A DNA stretch of 64,000 nucleotides from Paenibacillus pabuli. Lineage in GTDB: Bacteria; Bacillota; Bacilli; Paenibacillales; Paenibacillaceae. Position 1 is the stretch's first letter. Each line of letters opens with the position of its first letter. Below are positions 1 through 9,761 of this stretch, piece after piece. The stretch covers positions 1,054,001 to 1,118,000 of the forward strand of contig NZ_JBDOIO010000004.1 in assembly GCF_039831995.1 (NCBI RefSeq), written 5' to 3'. A program made the position numbers and the translations under genes. Under the pieces are notes generated by a model, which was not told the DNA's origin, searched no databases, and saw nothing but the letters and a program-made list of their open reading frames with translations.

Positions 1-666
1 TCGATTACATCGCAGGGCACGTCTTTCCATGTGGATACATTCGCAGGCAGTACAGACATTAACTTGCGCATGGTAGGGAAATTCAACGTGTACAACGCCA
101 TGGCAGCTATCTCTGCTGCACTTGTTGAAGGGGTACCATTGGAAGAGATTAAACGCAGTCTTGAAACTGTTCCTGGTGTAGATGGGCGTGTTGAAGCCGT
201 AGACGAAGGTCAGTCATTTGCTGTCATTGTGGACTACGCTCATACACCGGACGGCTTGGAAAATGTGTTACGGACGGTAAAAGAGTTTGCTGAAGAGCGC
301 GTCATCTGTGTGTTCGGGTGTGGGGGAGACCGGGATCGGACCAAACGTCCGTTAATGGGGAAAATTGCCGCAAAGTATAGTGACATTGTTTTTGTTACTT
401 CCGACAATCCACGCACGGAGGATCCGGATCTGATTCTCAAAGATATTGAAGCAGGTCTGGTAGAAGAAGGCGTACCATCTGATCGTTATCTTATGGTCGT
501 CGATCGTCGTCAGGCAATTCACGAAGCTATTGAAATGGCAAGCCCAGCCGATGTAGTATTGATTGCGGGCAAGGGTCATGAGACCTATCAAATCATCGGA
601 ACAACCAAAACGGATTTCGATGATCGGATCATAGCCAAAGAGGCGATAAGGGGAAAATCCAATTGA
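1..666 (+). CDS. murE: UDP-N-acetylmuramyl-tripeptide synthetase MurE (3' part only)
   Basis: The reading frame is open from base 1, so the gene begins before the window; 221 C-terminal residues are visible. MurE adds the third stem-peptide amino acid to UDP-MurNAc-dipeptide in the cytoplasm. The fragment holds the central/C-terminal Mur-ligase domains, including VDYAHTPDGL and the SDNPRTEDP motif near fragment residue 135. In this family DNPR marks enzymes that add meso-diaminopimelate rather than lysine, so the wall is probably mDAP type. The stop overlaps the TTG start of murF (TTGA), which implies translational coupling. An internal GTG at 31 is not a real start. Confidence 0.95.
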   Translation, partial: SITSQGTSFHVDTFAGSTDINLRMVGKFNVYNAMAAISAALVEGVPLEEIKRSLETVPGVDGRVEAVDEGQSFAVIVDYAHTPDGLENVLRTVKEFAEERVICVFGCGGDRDRTKRPLMGKIAAKYSDIVFVTSDNPRTEDPDLILKDIEAGLVEEGVPSDRYLMVVDRRQAIHEAIEMASPADVVLIAGKGHETYQIIGTTKTDFDDRIIAKEAIRGKSN

Positions 667-2072
667 TAAAAAGAACATTGGCACAATTGGCCGAAATGTG
701 CGGAGGAACACTAAGCGACTTCGCTGCCTATGGAGAAATCCATGTTGAAGGTGTATTTACAGATTCACGTAAGCTAGTAGAAGGCAGCTTGTTCATCCCG
801 CTTGTCGGCGAAAGGTTTGACGGACACGAATTTGTGCAAGCCTGTTTAGAGAAGGGAGCGGCAGGGGCATTATGGCAGAAAGACCATGGTGTTCCCCCGC
901 AGGGCGGAGCTATCATTGTAGTTGAAGACACGTTGGCAGCTCTGCAGGGGCTTGCATCTGCTTATCTAGCCGAGAGCAAAACCTCCGTTGTCGGCATTAC
1001 CGGCAGCAATGGCAAAACAACAACCAAGGACATTGTGGATGCCATTTTGTCTACCACCTTCAAGGTGCATAAGACACAGGGCAATTTCAACAATCATATC
1101 GGACTTCCACTTACCGTGTTAAGCATGGAGCAGGATACCGAGATTGTGATTCTGGAGATGGGTATGAGCGGCCGGAGAGAAATCGAGACACTGTCGCTGA
1201 TTGCTCAGCCGGATGTTGCCATCATTACAAATATCGGTGAATCCCATCTGCTGCAGCTTGGCTCCAGGCTGGAGATTGCCAGAGCAAAAGCCGAAATTGC
1301 TGCAGGCCTGAAACCAGGTGGACTGTTGATTTATAACGGAGACGAGCCGTTGATTAAGCAAGTTCTGGCTGAAGCAGAAACGAAGCAGCCGGAGGGAATG
1401 AAACGATTTACCTTCGGACTTCAGACAGACAATAATGATTATCCGACAGGACTCATGAATGCACAGAATGGCGTTGTTTTCACGACCAAACAATTAGGAG
1501 AACATGCACTTACGCTTCCTCTGCTTGGTACACATAATGTAGTCAACTGTCTGGCTGCACTTGCGGTTGCACGCCACTTTGGTGTGAAAGCCGAACAGAT
1601 TGCTTCAGGGTTATCGCAATTGAAACTGACGGGCATGCGCATTGAAGTTCTTCATGGAATCAGCGGACTAACGATGCTTAATGATGCCTATAATGCAAGT
1701 CCAACATCGATGAAAGCTGCTATTGATGTACTGGAAGGGCTCAAAGGATATCGTTCCAGAGTAGCCGTACTTGGAGACATGTTGGAACTTGGACCTCAGG
1801 AACAGGAGCTTCACCGTGGCATCGGAGAGTATATTACGCCAGGGAAAATGGACATGGTGATAACCTATGGACCTTTGTCAGCCAATATAGCTGAGGGTGC
1901 AAAACAGCACATGCCGGCAGAAGCCGTACATGCATTTGAAAACAAAGAAGAGATGACCCGTTACCTGCTGGAAAAATTGCATCCCAGAGACGTTGTCTTG
2001 TTCAAGGCCTCCCGGGGGATGAAGCTGGAGGACGTGGTCGAATCACTAAAAATAGCATCATTACAGAATTGA
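663..2072 (+). CDS. murF: UDP-MurNAc-tripeptide:D-Ala-D-Ala ligase MurF
   Basis: MurF adds D-Ala-D-Ala to the UDP-MurNAc-tripeptide, completing the cytoplasmic pentapeptide precursor. The 469-residue length is normal. The N-terminal substrate domain (FTDSRKLVEGSLFIPL) is followed by the ATP-binding loop GITGSNGKTTTKD at residues 111-123 and by NDAYNASPTSM in the C-terminal domain. The start is TTG at 663, overlapping the murE stop; AGGGGAAA about 10 bases upstream serves as ribosome site. Gene order between murE and mraY supports the call. Confidence 0.95.
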   Translation: MIKRTLAQLAEMCGGTLSDFAAYGEIHVEGVFTDSRKLVEGSLFIPLVGERFDGHEFVQACLEKGAAGALWQKDHGVPPQGGAIIVVEDTLAALQGLASAYLAESKTSVVGITGSNGKTTTKDIVDAILSTTFKVHKTQGNFNNHIGLPLTVLSMEQDTEIVILEMGMSGRREIETLSLIAQPDVAIITNIGESHLLQLGSRLEIARAKAEIAAGLKPGGLLIYNGDEPLIKQVLAEAETKQPEGMKRFTFGLQTDNNDYPTGLMNAQNGVVFTTKQLGEHALTLPLLGTHNVVNCLAALAVARHFGVKAEQIASGLSQLKLTGMRIEVLHGISGLTMLNDAYNASPTSMKAAIDVLEGLKGYRSRVAVLGDMLELGPQEQELHRGIGEYITPGKMDMVITYGPLSANIAEGAKQHMPAEAVHAFENKEEMTRYLLEKLHPRDVVLFKASRGMKLEDVVESLKIASLQN

Positions 2073-2093
2073 GTAGACTAGAGGGGTGAACCC

Positions 2094-3062
2094 ATGGATT
2101 TTCAGGTATTACTGTTAACAATCGGCGTTTCATTTATTTTGGCGGTAATTGCCGCACCGCTTCTGATTCCATTACTTCGCCGAATGAAATTCGGACAGCA
2201 AGTTCGGGAAGACGGGCCGCAGAGCCATCTGAAAAAGAGCGGGACACCAACGATGGGCGGGGTTGTCATCCTGCTCGCGTTTACATTAGCCTTTTTGAAG
2301 TTTTCAGCAGTCAAGAATACGGATTTTTACGTCCTACTCGTGGCTACGCTCGGTTTTGGACTGATCGGCTTCCTGGATGACTACATCAAGATTGTATTCA
2401 AACGTTCATTGGGACTGACCGCCAGACAAAAAATGCTGGGGCAGCTGTTTTTCAGTGCAGTGATGTGTTTCCTGCTCATCCAGAACGGACACAGCACAGC
2501 GATTTCTATTCCCGGAACATCGGTCTCCTTCGACTGGACGGGATGGTTCTATTATCCGTTTGTGGTGTTCATGATGCTTGCCATCACAAATGCCGTTAAC
2601 TTTACGGATGGATTGGATGGTTTGCTATCCGGAATCAGCGCTATTGCGTTTGGTGCATTTGCAATCGTAGCGATGCAGGCAACGTCTATGCCAGCAGCGG
2701 TATGTGCGGCAGCCATGATTGGTGCCGTGCTTGGTTTTCTTGTATACAATGCGCACCCGGCCAAAGTGTTTATGGGAGATACGGGCTCGCTCGGCATTGG
2801 TGGTGCTATTGGTGCCGTTGCCATTGTGACAAAAACAGAGCTTCTTTTTGTAATCATTGGTGGTGTATTCGTCATCGAGATTTTATCCGTTATTATTCAA
2901 GTGGTATCGTTCAAGACCCGGGGCAAGCGTGTGTTCAAAATGAGTCCTATTCACCACCACTTTGAATTAAGCGGATGGTCGGAATGGCGGGTTGTTATTA
3001 CTTTTTGGGCAGTTGGTGCTATTCTTGCTGCGCTCGGACTTTATCTCAACAAGGGGTTGTAA
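2094..3062 (+). CDS. mraY: Phospho-MurNAc-pentapeptide translocase MraY
   Basis: MraY transfers phospho-MurNAc-pentapeptide to undecaprenyl phosphate, giving lipid I at the inner face of the membrane. The 322-residue protein is polytopic (about ten hydrophobic segments). It contains the family motifs FLDDYIK near residue 97, NFTDGLDGL near residue 166, [10 protein letters not shown], and the triple-histidine loop MSPIHHHFE. The ATG follows GAGGGGTGA with good spacing, 21 bases after murF. Confidence 0.96.
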   Translation: MDFQVLLLTIGVSFILAVIAAPLLIPLLRRMKFGQQVREDGPQSHLKKSGTPTMGGVVILLAFTLAFLKFSAVKNTDFYVLLVATLGFGLIGFLDDYIKIVFKRSLGLTARQKMLGQLFFSAVMCFLLIQNGHSTAISIPGTSVSFDWTGWFYYPFVVFMMLAITNAVNFTDGLDGLLSGISAIAFGAFAIVAMQATSMPAAVCAAAMIGAVLGFLVYNAHPAKVFMGDTGSLGIGGAIGAVAIVTKTELLFVIIGGVFVIEILSVIIQVVSFKTRGKRVFKMSPIHHHFELSGWSEWRVVITFWAVGAILAALGLYLNKGL

Positions 3063-3065
3063 ATC

Positions 3066-4487
3066 ATGAACCATCCTGAATCATATCGCGGTCAACAGGT
3101 TGTTGTGCTCGGACTGGCAAAAAGCGGCGTGCAGGTTGCCAAAGTGCTGCACCGTGCGGGAGCGAAAGTCACAGTTAATGATAAAAAAGAGAGGGAACAA
3201 TGTCCCGAAGCATCCGAATTGGAGGCTTTGGGAATTTCTGTTGTATGCGGGGGACATCCCGATGATCTGATTCATGCGGGCGTGAAGCTCGTGGTCAAAA
3301 ACCCGGGCATTCCTTATCAGGCGCCTCCAGTACAGCAGGCCCTTTCACTCGGAATTGAGGTTGTAACGGAAGTGGAAGTGGCTTACCATCTCTGTGCTGC
3401 ACCGATGATTGGGATTACGGGTTCCAACGGGAAAACAACGACAACCACATGGGTTGGCAAAATGCTGGAACATGCAGGCTTGAAGCCGATTGTTGCCGGT
3501 AATATTGGTACTCCACTCAGTGAGGCAGCGGAACAGGCGACTGCCGATAACTGGATGGTCGTTGAACTCAGCAGTTTCCAGCTTAAGGGAACCGTCCATT
3601 TCCGTCCCCGGATTGCAAGTCTGCTTAACGTCACAGAAACGCATTTGGATTATCACGGGGATATGGATGACTATGTCGCTTCCAAGGCTAAAATCTTTGC
3701 CAATCAGCTTCCGGATGATGTAGCTGTGCTGAACTGGGATGATCCCGTATGCCGGGAATTGGTTCCTTATATTAAAAGCAGGCTGCTTCCGTTTTCCATG
3801 ACAGAGAAGCTGGAAGCTGGCGTATACGCCGATCCTCCTTACGTGGATGGAGAAGAGGATGATGTGAAACGCCAGGTGGTATATGCCGACGGTGAAGGGA
3901 ACCATCACATCGTTATAGACGTTGAAAACATCGGCATTCCGGGACAATTTAATGTGGGGAATGCCCTGGCTGCGGTAGCTATTGCAGTAGCAGCAGGAGC
4001 TGATCCAGCTGTGCTTGAGGTCCCCCTGTCCGAGTTCAAAGCAGTTGAGCACCGTTTGGAGTATGTGCTGGAGCATAATGGCGCCAAGTACTACAACAAT
4101 TCCAAGGCTACCAATTCGAAGGCAACCGTGATGGCACTGAACTCCTTTAAGGAGCCGGTTGTGCTGATCGCCGGAGGACTGGATCGGGGTTCGGACATGA
4201 TGGAGCTGCTCCCCTTGTTCCAAGAACGGGTAAAAGCGGTCGTTGCGCTCGGCGAAACACGGGAGAAAATCGCCAAGGTCGCCGAACTGGCGGGATTAAA
4301 GCAAATTAAGGTCGTCGATAATGAGGATGATGCTGCCCAGACGTTAACCGCTGCAGTACAGGAAGCGTCGCGGCTTGCGGCACCTGGTGATGTAGTACTG
4401 CTGTCACCGGCGTGTGCAAGTTGGGACATGTTTGCTTCTTATGAGGAGCGGGGACGCATTTTTAAAGAGGCGGCGCATAACTTGTAA
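3066..4487 (+). CDS. murD: UDP-MurNAc-alanine:D-glutamate ligase MurD
   Basis: MurD adds D-glutamate to UDP-MurNAc-L-Ala. The protein has 473 residues with an N-terminal Rossmann-like UDP-binding domain (VVLGLAKSGVQVAKVL), the ATP loop GITGSNGKTTTTTW near residue 117, and C-terminal motifs NNSKATNSKAT and GGLDRGSDM. It starts 3 bases after the mraY stop. The spacer after it holds a stem-loop (see 4486-4513). Confidence 0.96.
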   Translation: MNHPESYRGQQVVVLGLAKSGVQVAKVLHRAGAKVTVNDKKEREQCPEASELEALGISVVCGGHPDDLIHAGVKLVVKNPGIPYQAPPVQQALSLGIEVVTEVEVAYHLCAAPMIGITGSNGKTTTTTWVGKMLEHAGLKPIVAGNIGTPLSEAAEQATADNWMVVELSSFQLKGTVHFRPRIASLLNVTETHLDYHGDMDDYVASKAKIFANQLPDDVAVLNWDDPVCRELVPYIKSRLLPFSMTEKLEAGVYADPPYVDGEEDDVKRQVVYADGEGNHHIVIDVENIGIPGQFNVGNALAAVAIAVAAGADPAVLEVPLSEFKAVEHRLEYVLEHNGAKYYNNSKATNSKATVMALNSFKEPVVLIAGGLDRGSDMMELLPLFQERVKAVVALGETREKIAKVAELAGLKQIKVVDNEDDAAQTLTAAVQEASRLAAPGDVVLLSPACASWDMFASYEERGRIFKEAAHNL

Positions 4488-4513
4488 GTAGGGGGGTGGA
4501 AAAGCCCCTACTT
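4486..4513 (+). other. Stem-loop between murD and spoVE
   Basis: AAGTAGGGG (4486-4494) and CCCCTACTT (4505-4513) form a perfect 9-bp stem with a 10-base loop, starting in the murD stop codon. There is no T-run, so it does not look like a terminator. The CCCC of its 3' arm could alternatively pair with the AAGGGG ribosome site of spoVE at 4520-4525. Confidence 0.5.
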
Positions 4514-4535
4514 CCATGCAAGGGGTGGCCTCCTG

Positions 4536-5633
4536 ATGAAACAGACGCGACCGGCGCCGGATATCTGGCTCCTGATTTGTATTGTGGCATTGCTTGCCAT
4601 CGGCATTATTATGGTCTATAGTGCGGGCTCGGTGCTTGCTTTTCATGACTATGGCGATTCATTTTATTTTGTCAAAAGACAGTTGTTATTCGCAGGACTC
4701 GGACTGGCTGCCATGTTTATAACGGCTAATGTGGATTACCGGGTCTGGCGGAAATATGCGAAACCGATATTGATTGCCTGTTTTATTATGCTGATCGCCG
4801 TATTAATCCCAGGGATTGGCGTGGTCCGCGGCGGAGCACGAAGCTGGCTCGGCATTGGATCATTTGGTATCCAGCCTTCTGAGTTCATGAAGCTGGGCAT
4901 GATTTTGTTTTTAGCGCATTGGCTCAGCAAGGAACCGGGGAAAATCAAAACGTTCACAACCGGATTATTGCCCCCGCTTGGATTGATAGGTCTCGCCTTC
5001 GGCATTATTATGCTGCAGCCCGATTTGGGGACAGGCACCGTCATGATGGGTGCATCCATGCTGATTATTTTTACGGCAGGCGCGAGAATGAAACATTTGC
5101 TGCTGCTTGCTCTTGGGGGAGTCGCAGGGTTTGCCGCGTTGATTGCGGCTGCTCCGTACCGATTGAAGCGAATAACGGCTTTTCTGGATCCATGGTCTGA
5201 TCCGCTGGGTGCCGGCTATCAAATTATACAATCGTTATATGCAATCGGACCGGGTGGACTGGCAGGCCTGGGCCTGGGGATGAGCCGGCAAAAATACAGC
5301 TATGTGCCCGAACCACAAACGGATTTCATATTTTCCATATTGGCTGAAGAGCTCGGGTTTATTGGTGGACTCATTGTACTTCTATTGTTCCTGGTGCTGG
5401 TCTGGAGAGGCATGCGAGTGGCGATGACAGTACCAGATGCTTTTGGCAGTTTGCTGGGTGTAGGCATTATCGGTATGGTGGCTGTGCAAGTCATTATCAA
5501 TATCGGCGTAGTCATCGGACTCATGCCAGTCACCGGAATAACTCTTCCGCTGATCAGTTATGGTGGATCATCCCTGACCTTGATGCTGACAGCATTAGGA
5601 ATACTGTTAAATTTATCACGTTATGCGAGGTGA
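4536..5633 (+). CDS. spoVE: SEDS-family lipid II polymerase SpoVE/FtsW
   Basis: A 365-residue SEDS protein with about ten membrane segments. SEDS proteins polymerise lipid II into glycan strands together with a class B penicillin-binding protein. Visible motifs include VYSAGSVLAF, RGGARSWLGIGSFGIQPSE (loop between TM3 and TM4), the conserved aspartate in QPDLGTG, and the C-terminal LPLISYGGSSL. Its place between murD and murG is that of spoVE in Bacillus, and sporulation genes follow, so SpoVE (spore cortex) is more likely than vegetative FtsW; sequence by eye cannot decide. ATG at 4536 follows AAGGGGTGG. Confidence 0.88.
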   Translation: MKQTRPAPDIWLLICIVALLAIGIIMVYSAGSVLAFHDYGDSFYFVKRQLLFAGLGLAAMFITANVDYRVWRKYAKPILIACFIMLIAVLIPGIGVVRGGARSWLGIGSFGIQPSEFMKLGMILFLAHWLSKEPGKIKTFTTGLLPPLGLIGLAFGIIMLQPDLGTGTVMMGASMLIIFTAGARMKHLLLLALGGVAGFAALIAAAPYRLKRITAFLDPWSDPLGAGYQIIQSLYAIGPGGLAGLGLGMSRQKYSYVPEPQTDFIFSILAEELGFIGGLIVLLLFLVLVWRGMRVAMTVPDAFGSLLGVGIIGMVAVQVIINIGVVIGLMPVTGITLPLISYGGSSLTLMLTALGILLNLSRYAR

Positions 5634-5640
5634 CTATGCG

Positions 5641-6750
5641 ATGCGAGTCGTACTAAGCGGCGGCGGTACCGGTGGACATATCTATCCGGCCGTTGCCATA
5701 GCAAGGCAATGTGAGGCGGAGAATCCCGACTCGACATTTTTATATATTGGAGGGACCCGTGGCCTGGAGAGCAAGTTGGTGCCACAGGAGAACATTCCTT
5801 TCCAATCCATTGATATTACAGGTTTTCGCCGGAAGTTGTCCGTGGAGAATCTGAAGACAGTAATGAGATTCATTCAGGGCGTCCGTAAATCGAAGAAGTT
5901 GCTCAAGGAATTTAAACCTGATGTGGTTATCGGAACAGGCGGTTATGTATGTGGACCGGTGGTTTATGCAGCTGCCAAACTAGGTATTCCGAGTGTCATT
6001 CATGAACAAAATGCAATTCCGGGTTTAACCAACAAGTTCCTCACACGTTATGTGGATACAGTGGCAGTTAGCTTCGAAGGTTCCGAGAAGGCTTTTGCGG
6101 GAGCCAAAAGAGTAGTGTACACGGGCAATCCGAGGGCAACCACGGTTGCCAAGGCCAGCCGTGATCGCGGCTTCGCCACACTGGGCGTGCCAATGGACAG
6201 CCGGGTTGTGCTGGTGGTTGGTGGCAGCCGCGGGGCAAAAGCAATCAATAAAGCGATGGTGGACATGGCTCCCATGCTTGAGAAGCTGGACAATGTACAC
6301 GTGGTTTATGTTACGGGTGAATCCTACTTTGACGAAACAAGAGAAGCGATACGCAGTTCACTTGGAACGATGCCAAACCATTTGCATGTGCTCCCTTATG
6401 TTCACAACATGCCGGAAGTTCTGGCTTGTACTTCATTGATTGTAAATCGTGCAGGCGCTTCATTCCTGGCCGAAATTACATCACTCGGCATCCCGTCCAT
6501 TTTGATTCCGTCACCCAACGTGACGAACAACCATCAGGAAGCGAATGCACGTACTCTAGAAGGCGGCGGTGCGTCCGTAACCATGCTGGAGAAGGACCTG
6601 TCGGGAAAAGGGCTCTATGAAGCCATTGCCCGGATCATGAATGATGAGTCGGCCCGCAAACGCATGGCCGCTGCGTCTCGGGAGCTTGGCAAGCCGGATG
6701 CAGCCGAGGTGCTGGTGAATGAGATTCAAAGGCTTGCTGTACGCAGGTAA
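5641..6750 (+). CDS. murG: Undecaprenyl-PP-MurNAc-pentapeptide GlcNAc transferase MurG
   Basis: MurG adds GlcNAc to lipid I to form lipid II at the inner membrane face. The 369-residue protein begins MRVVLSGGGTGGHIYPA, the GT28 glycine-rich loop, and carries GTGGYVCGPVVYAA, the HEQNAIPG motif and the UDP-GlcNAc site region NRAGASFLAEI. I chose ATG 5641 because GAGGTGA (5626-5632) lies 8 bases upstream. An in-frame ATG at 5623 lies within the spoVE 3' end and has no ribosome site. Confidence 0.95.
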   Translation: MRVVLSGGGTGGHIYPAVAIARQCEAENPDSTFLYIGGTRGLESKLVPQENIPFQSIDITGFRRKLSVENLKTVMRFIQGVRKSKKLLKEFKPDVVIGTGGYVCGPVVYAAAKLGIPSVIHEQNAIPGLTNKFLTRYVDTVAVSFEGSEKAFAGAKRVVYTGNPRATTVAKASRDRGFATLGVPMDSRVVLVVGGSRGAKAINKAMVDMAPMLEKLDNVHVVYVTGESYFDETREAIRSSLGTMPNHLHVLPYVHNMPEVLACTSLIVNRAGASFLAEITSLGIPSILIPSPNVTNNHQEANARTLEGGGASVTMLEKDLSGKGLYEAIARIMNDESARKRMAAASRELGKPDAAEVLVNEIQRLAVRR

Positions 6751-6959
6751 AGTGCGTTCTGGGCGATTGTCACACACAAGGCAGGACTGACATAAGATAC
6801 CGTATAAATTGTGACAATCGTTCCATGGCGCCGCATCACAGTTTTTGTCGTTTAGCAGGGATGGCTTCAATGGATGCTGAACCTAAGAGGCAGGCGTAAC
6901 GGCAGGAGCATCACATGTCTTTATAGGTGATTGTGGTTGGTGCCAAAAGGAGAGGCCCG

Positions 6960-7510
6960 GCCGGATCGAAGTTCGGCATGGAAATTCCCAAAAGCGTTTG
7001 ATGGAGCTGTGTACACTTAACGCTGGTGCTCATGGATCGGATGTGTCACACATATTTCAATCCGCTGAGATTGTGCTGGAGACAGGCAAATGGGTACGTT
7101 ACAGCAAGGAGGACATGGAATTTGCGTATCGCCCTTCTGTGCTGCATGAACAGAGAGGCATTGTGCCAGAAGCTGCATATGCAATTCGGCATAACGTGCG
7201 CAAATTCGTTTCGGAAGTGATGAGGCTTGCAAAAATCGCGGACGTTTTGCCCAGCCACTGCAGATGCGTGCGCAGGCAGCGTATTCCGGAATCCGCCCAG
7301 AGACCGCGCGGCCCAGCTGTTTCAAGCAGCAGAGCCTGAAGGGAACACGGGAGGCTACAGGTACCCACCTTGCATGCCGATTTGATTGTCATTGCCAGCC
7401 TAGCTACAGCAGAGGACGTTATCACCCTTATGCAGCAAATTCGGAGCACTATATCATCTCAAAAACGGTATAACCTGGTACCGGAAGTCTTCCCAGTGGG
7501 TGAGCGGTAA
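6960..7510 (+). pseudogene. murB: Decayed murB (UDP-N-acetylenolpyruvoylglucosamine reductase)
   Basis: This stretch, between murG and murA where many Firmicutes carry murB, has MurB signatures in shifting frames. They include a degraded GIPGxVGGAV block near 6982-7010, interrupted by TGA at 6999; NAGAHGSDVSHIFQSAEIVL from 7019 (frame 2), preceded by TAA at 7018; the catalytic-region motif CAGSVFRNPP from 7269 (frame 3); LKGTR at 7336 (frame 1); and LQVPTLHAD from 7355 running to LVPEVFPVGER and stop at 7508-7510 (frame 2). That is at least three frameshifts plus two stops. The N-terminal FAD-binding part (6751-6960) is no longer recognisable. MurB is essential for wall synthesis, so a working copy must lie elsewhere. 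Confidence 0.88.
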
Positions 7511-7527
7511 ACCCCGGAGGTGATACA

Positions 7528-8811
7528 TTGGACAAATTGGTGATTGAAGGCGGGAAACCCCTCTCAGGATCCATACGCATCCATGGAGCAAAAAATGCCG
7601 CTTTACCAATCATGGCTGCAAGTTTGTTGGCAGACGGAGAAGTCACGCTGCACAACGTCCCACACTTGCTGGACATCGAAGTAATGCTGTATATCCTGGA
7701 ACGGCTTGGATGCACGTGTCGGCATGAACAGGGAACAGTGACGATTGATACATCGTCTATCCGGTCATATGATGTGCCTGAGGATCTTATGAAACAGATG
7801 CGTTCTTCCATTTTTTTGATGGGGCCATTGCTGGCTAAGTTTGGGCAAGTATCCGTATACCAGCCAGGTGGTTGTGCCATCGGAGAACGTAAGATTGATC
7901 TTCACCTCCGGGGCCTGGAAGCGCTCGGAGCATCAATTGAAGAGCTTGATCAACAGATCGTGTGCCGTGGGCCTAAGCTGGTGGGTACGGATATTCATCT
8001 GGATTTTCCAAGTGTGGGTGCCACGGAGAATATCATGATGGCAGCCGTTACGGCTGAGGGTACAACAACGATATTCAATGCAGCGAGAGAACCTGAAATT
8101 CAGGATTTGCAGCATTTTCTCAATGCGATGGGTGCAAGTATAATTGGAGCCGGAACCGATACAATTACGATTAACGGTGTAGAGAAACTGCAGCCGTGTT
8201 CCTATGAAATCATCCCTGATCGGATCGTGGCCGGAACCGTAATGATTGCAGCCGCTGCGACAAGAGGCAATGTTACCCTGACACACTGTAACCCGGCACA
8301 TCTTACTTCCCTTATACATGTGTTGAAGCGCACTGGTGTTCAAATCACGGTCTGCAATGATATAATGACGGTGAGCTGTATGAGCCGTCCCAAATCCGTG
8401 GACCGCATTGTAACATCGCCGTACCCTTCGTTTCCGACTGACCTGCAGTCTCAAATTATGGTCTTGCTCAGTCTGGCTGATGGGTTCAGTGTGATGAAGG
8501 AGACGGTATTCGAGGGACGCTTCAAGCACGTGGATGAACTTAACGTCATGGGTGCAGATATTTCGGTCGATCTGAATGCAGCCTTTATCCGAGGAGTTCC
8601 CCGTTTGTACGGAGCTACAGTTGAAGCAACCGACCTGCGTGCAGGTGCAGCTCTGGTTATTGCTGGCCTTGCTGCCCAGGGTAAAACGGTTGTCGAGCAA
8701 GTGCATCATATTGACAGAGGGTACGACCGCATCGAGAAGTTGTTCCAGAGCCTTGGAGCTTCGGTTGAGCGACAGTCCCCCGTTTCGAAACAGCTGGATT
8801 TTGCCAATTAA
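7528..8811 (+). CDS. murA: UDP-N-acetylglucosamine 1-carboxyvinyltransferase MurA
   Basis: MurA transfers enolpyruvate from PEP to UDP-GlcNAc, the first committed step of peptidoglycan synthesis. The 427-residue protein has the inside-out alpha/beta barrel fold signatures IHGAKNAALPIMAA (residues 19-32) and the catalytic loop QPGGCAIGERKIDLH with Cys116, the residue alkylated by fosfomycin. Start is TTG at 7528 preceded by CGGAGGTGAT. It lies 17 bases after the murB remnant, so transcription from murG presumably continues through. Confidence 0.95.
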   Translation: MDKLVIEGGKPLSGSIRIHGAKNAALPIMAASLLADGEVTLHNVPHLLDIEVMLYILERLGCTCRHEQGTVTIDTSSIRSYDVPEDLMKQMRSSIFLMGPLLAKFGQVSVYQPGGCAIGERKIDLHLRGLEALGASIEELDQQIVCRGPKLVGTDIHLDFPSVGATENIMMAAVTAEGTTTIFNAAREPEIQDLQHFLNAMGASIIGAGTDTITINGVEKLQPCSYEIIPDRIVAGTVMIAAAATRGNVTLTHCNPAHLTSLIHVLKRTGVQITVCNDIMTVSCMSRPKSVDRIVTSPYPSFPTDLQSQIMVLLSLADGFSVMKETVFEGRFKHVDELNVMGADISVDLNAAFIRGVPRLYGATVEATDLRAGAALVIAGLAAQGKTVVEQVHHIDRGYDRIEKLFQSLGASVERQSPVSKQLDFAN

Positions 8812-8878
8812 CGTCCTTTGAGTCCCCTTCTTTGTAAGTGGTGTGGGAGGGGACCGAAGGCTTTGTGGAGCGCGACCT

Positions 8879-9646
8879 ATGCCTAAAAGTCAAATTCCGG
8901 TTCTGAAGAAGAATCGGCCCAAAAGAAACACAAGTCGTAAAATTGTTCTTATTCTGTTACTTCTTTTTATTGTATTGCTTGCCGTGCTGTTCTTCCGCTC
9001 TTCCATGAGCCGGATTTCGAGCATAGAGATTACGGGTAATGTATACACGACAACATCCGAACTGCTGGAGAAAAGTGGCTTGAAGGAAGGCGATCAGTTT
9101 TTTGGGACAAGCTCGGCTGAGGTCATTGAGCGTTTGAAGACGTTCAAAGCGGTAGCAAATGTGACAGTGGATAAACAATTTCCTGGCATCGTTCATATTA
9201 AGGTTCAGGAGTATCCGACTGTTGCTTACGAACTTGGTTCGGATGGCACACTCCAGGCAATCCTGGCCAGCGGGACAAGCTTGAACGTTCCGGCCAATAT
9301 CGGAATTGCTGTGGAGAAGCCCATTTTGACACAGTGGAAAGCAGATGATCCGCTCAAAGAACAATTGAGTGAGACGCTTGCCAAGATTCCAAATGAATTG
9401 ACGACGGATATATCGGAGATTATTCCTAACCCTACGCCTTCATTCCCGGATCAGATCCGATTGTATACCAAATCACAGTTTGAAGTGATTACCACGATCT
9501 CCAAGCTGCCGGATAAGGTAGAGTATTTGAACCAGGTTATTGAGACGGAGCGGCCAGGGAAAATCACGATGCTGGAGGCAGACACATATGTGCCTTTTAT
9601 CGCAGATGACCCTGAAGATGGTGAAGAACCAGGTGGAACCTCCTAA
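8879..9646 (+). CDS. divIB: Cell-division protein DivIB/FtsQ
   Basis: A 255-residue type II membrane protein: basic N-terminus (KKNRPKRNTSRK), one hydrophobic segment (IVLILLLLFIVLLAVLFF, about residues 22-39), then an extracellular POTRA-like domain (ISSIEITGNVYTTTSELLEKSG) and a beta domain, ending in an acidic tail. DivIB works with DivIC and FtsL in septal wall synthesis. I prefer ATG 8879 with GGAG upstream; a GTG at 8843 would add 12 residues that do not resemble the family. Confidence 0.85.
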   Translation: MPKSQIPVLKKNRPKRNTSRKIVLILLLLFIVLLAVLFFRSSMSRISSIEITGNVYTTTSELLEKSGLKEGDQFFGTSSAEVIERLKTFKAVANVTVDKQFPGIVHIKVQEYPTVAYELGSDGTLQAILASGTSLNVPANIGIAVEKPILTQWKADDPLKEQLSETLAKIPNELTTDISEIIPNPTPSFPDQIRLYTKSQFEVITTISKLPDKVEYLNQVIETERPGKITMLEADTYVPFIADDPEDGEEPGGTS

Positions 9647-9688
9647 TCTTCTTGCTAATCAGGTATGGCAGTTAATCAAAAGTCCAAG

Positions 9689-9716
9689 CAGGGTCGGGGT
9701 TTGACCCTGTTTCATC
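9689..9716 (+). terminator. Possible weak terminator after divIB
   Basis: CAGGGTC (9689-9695) and GACCCTG (9703-9709) form a perfect 7-bp stem with loop GGGGTTT, followed by TTTC. It is weak, but it separates the mur/divIB genes from the ftsA promoter region. Confidence 0.45.
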
Positions 9717-9761
9717 TGTGAAAGTTGTTCTTTCTGAGACGGAGAAAAAATGATACACTTG

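Noticed and set aside
6998..7339. 113-codon frame read as a new gene
   Set aside because: Its N-terminal 50 codons are a MurB fragment and the rest is MurB sequence in the wrong frame; it belongs to the murB remnant.
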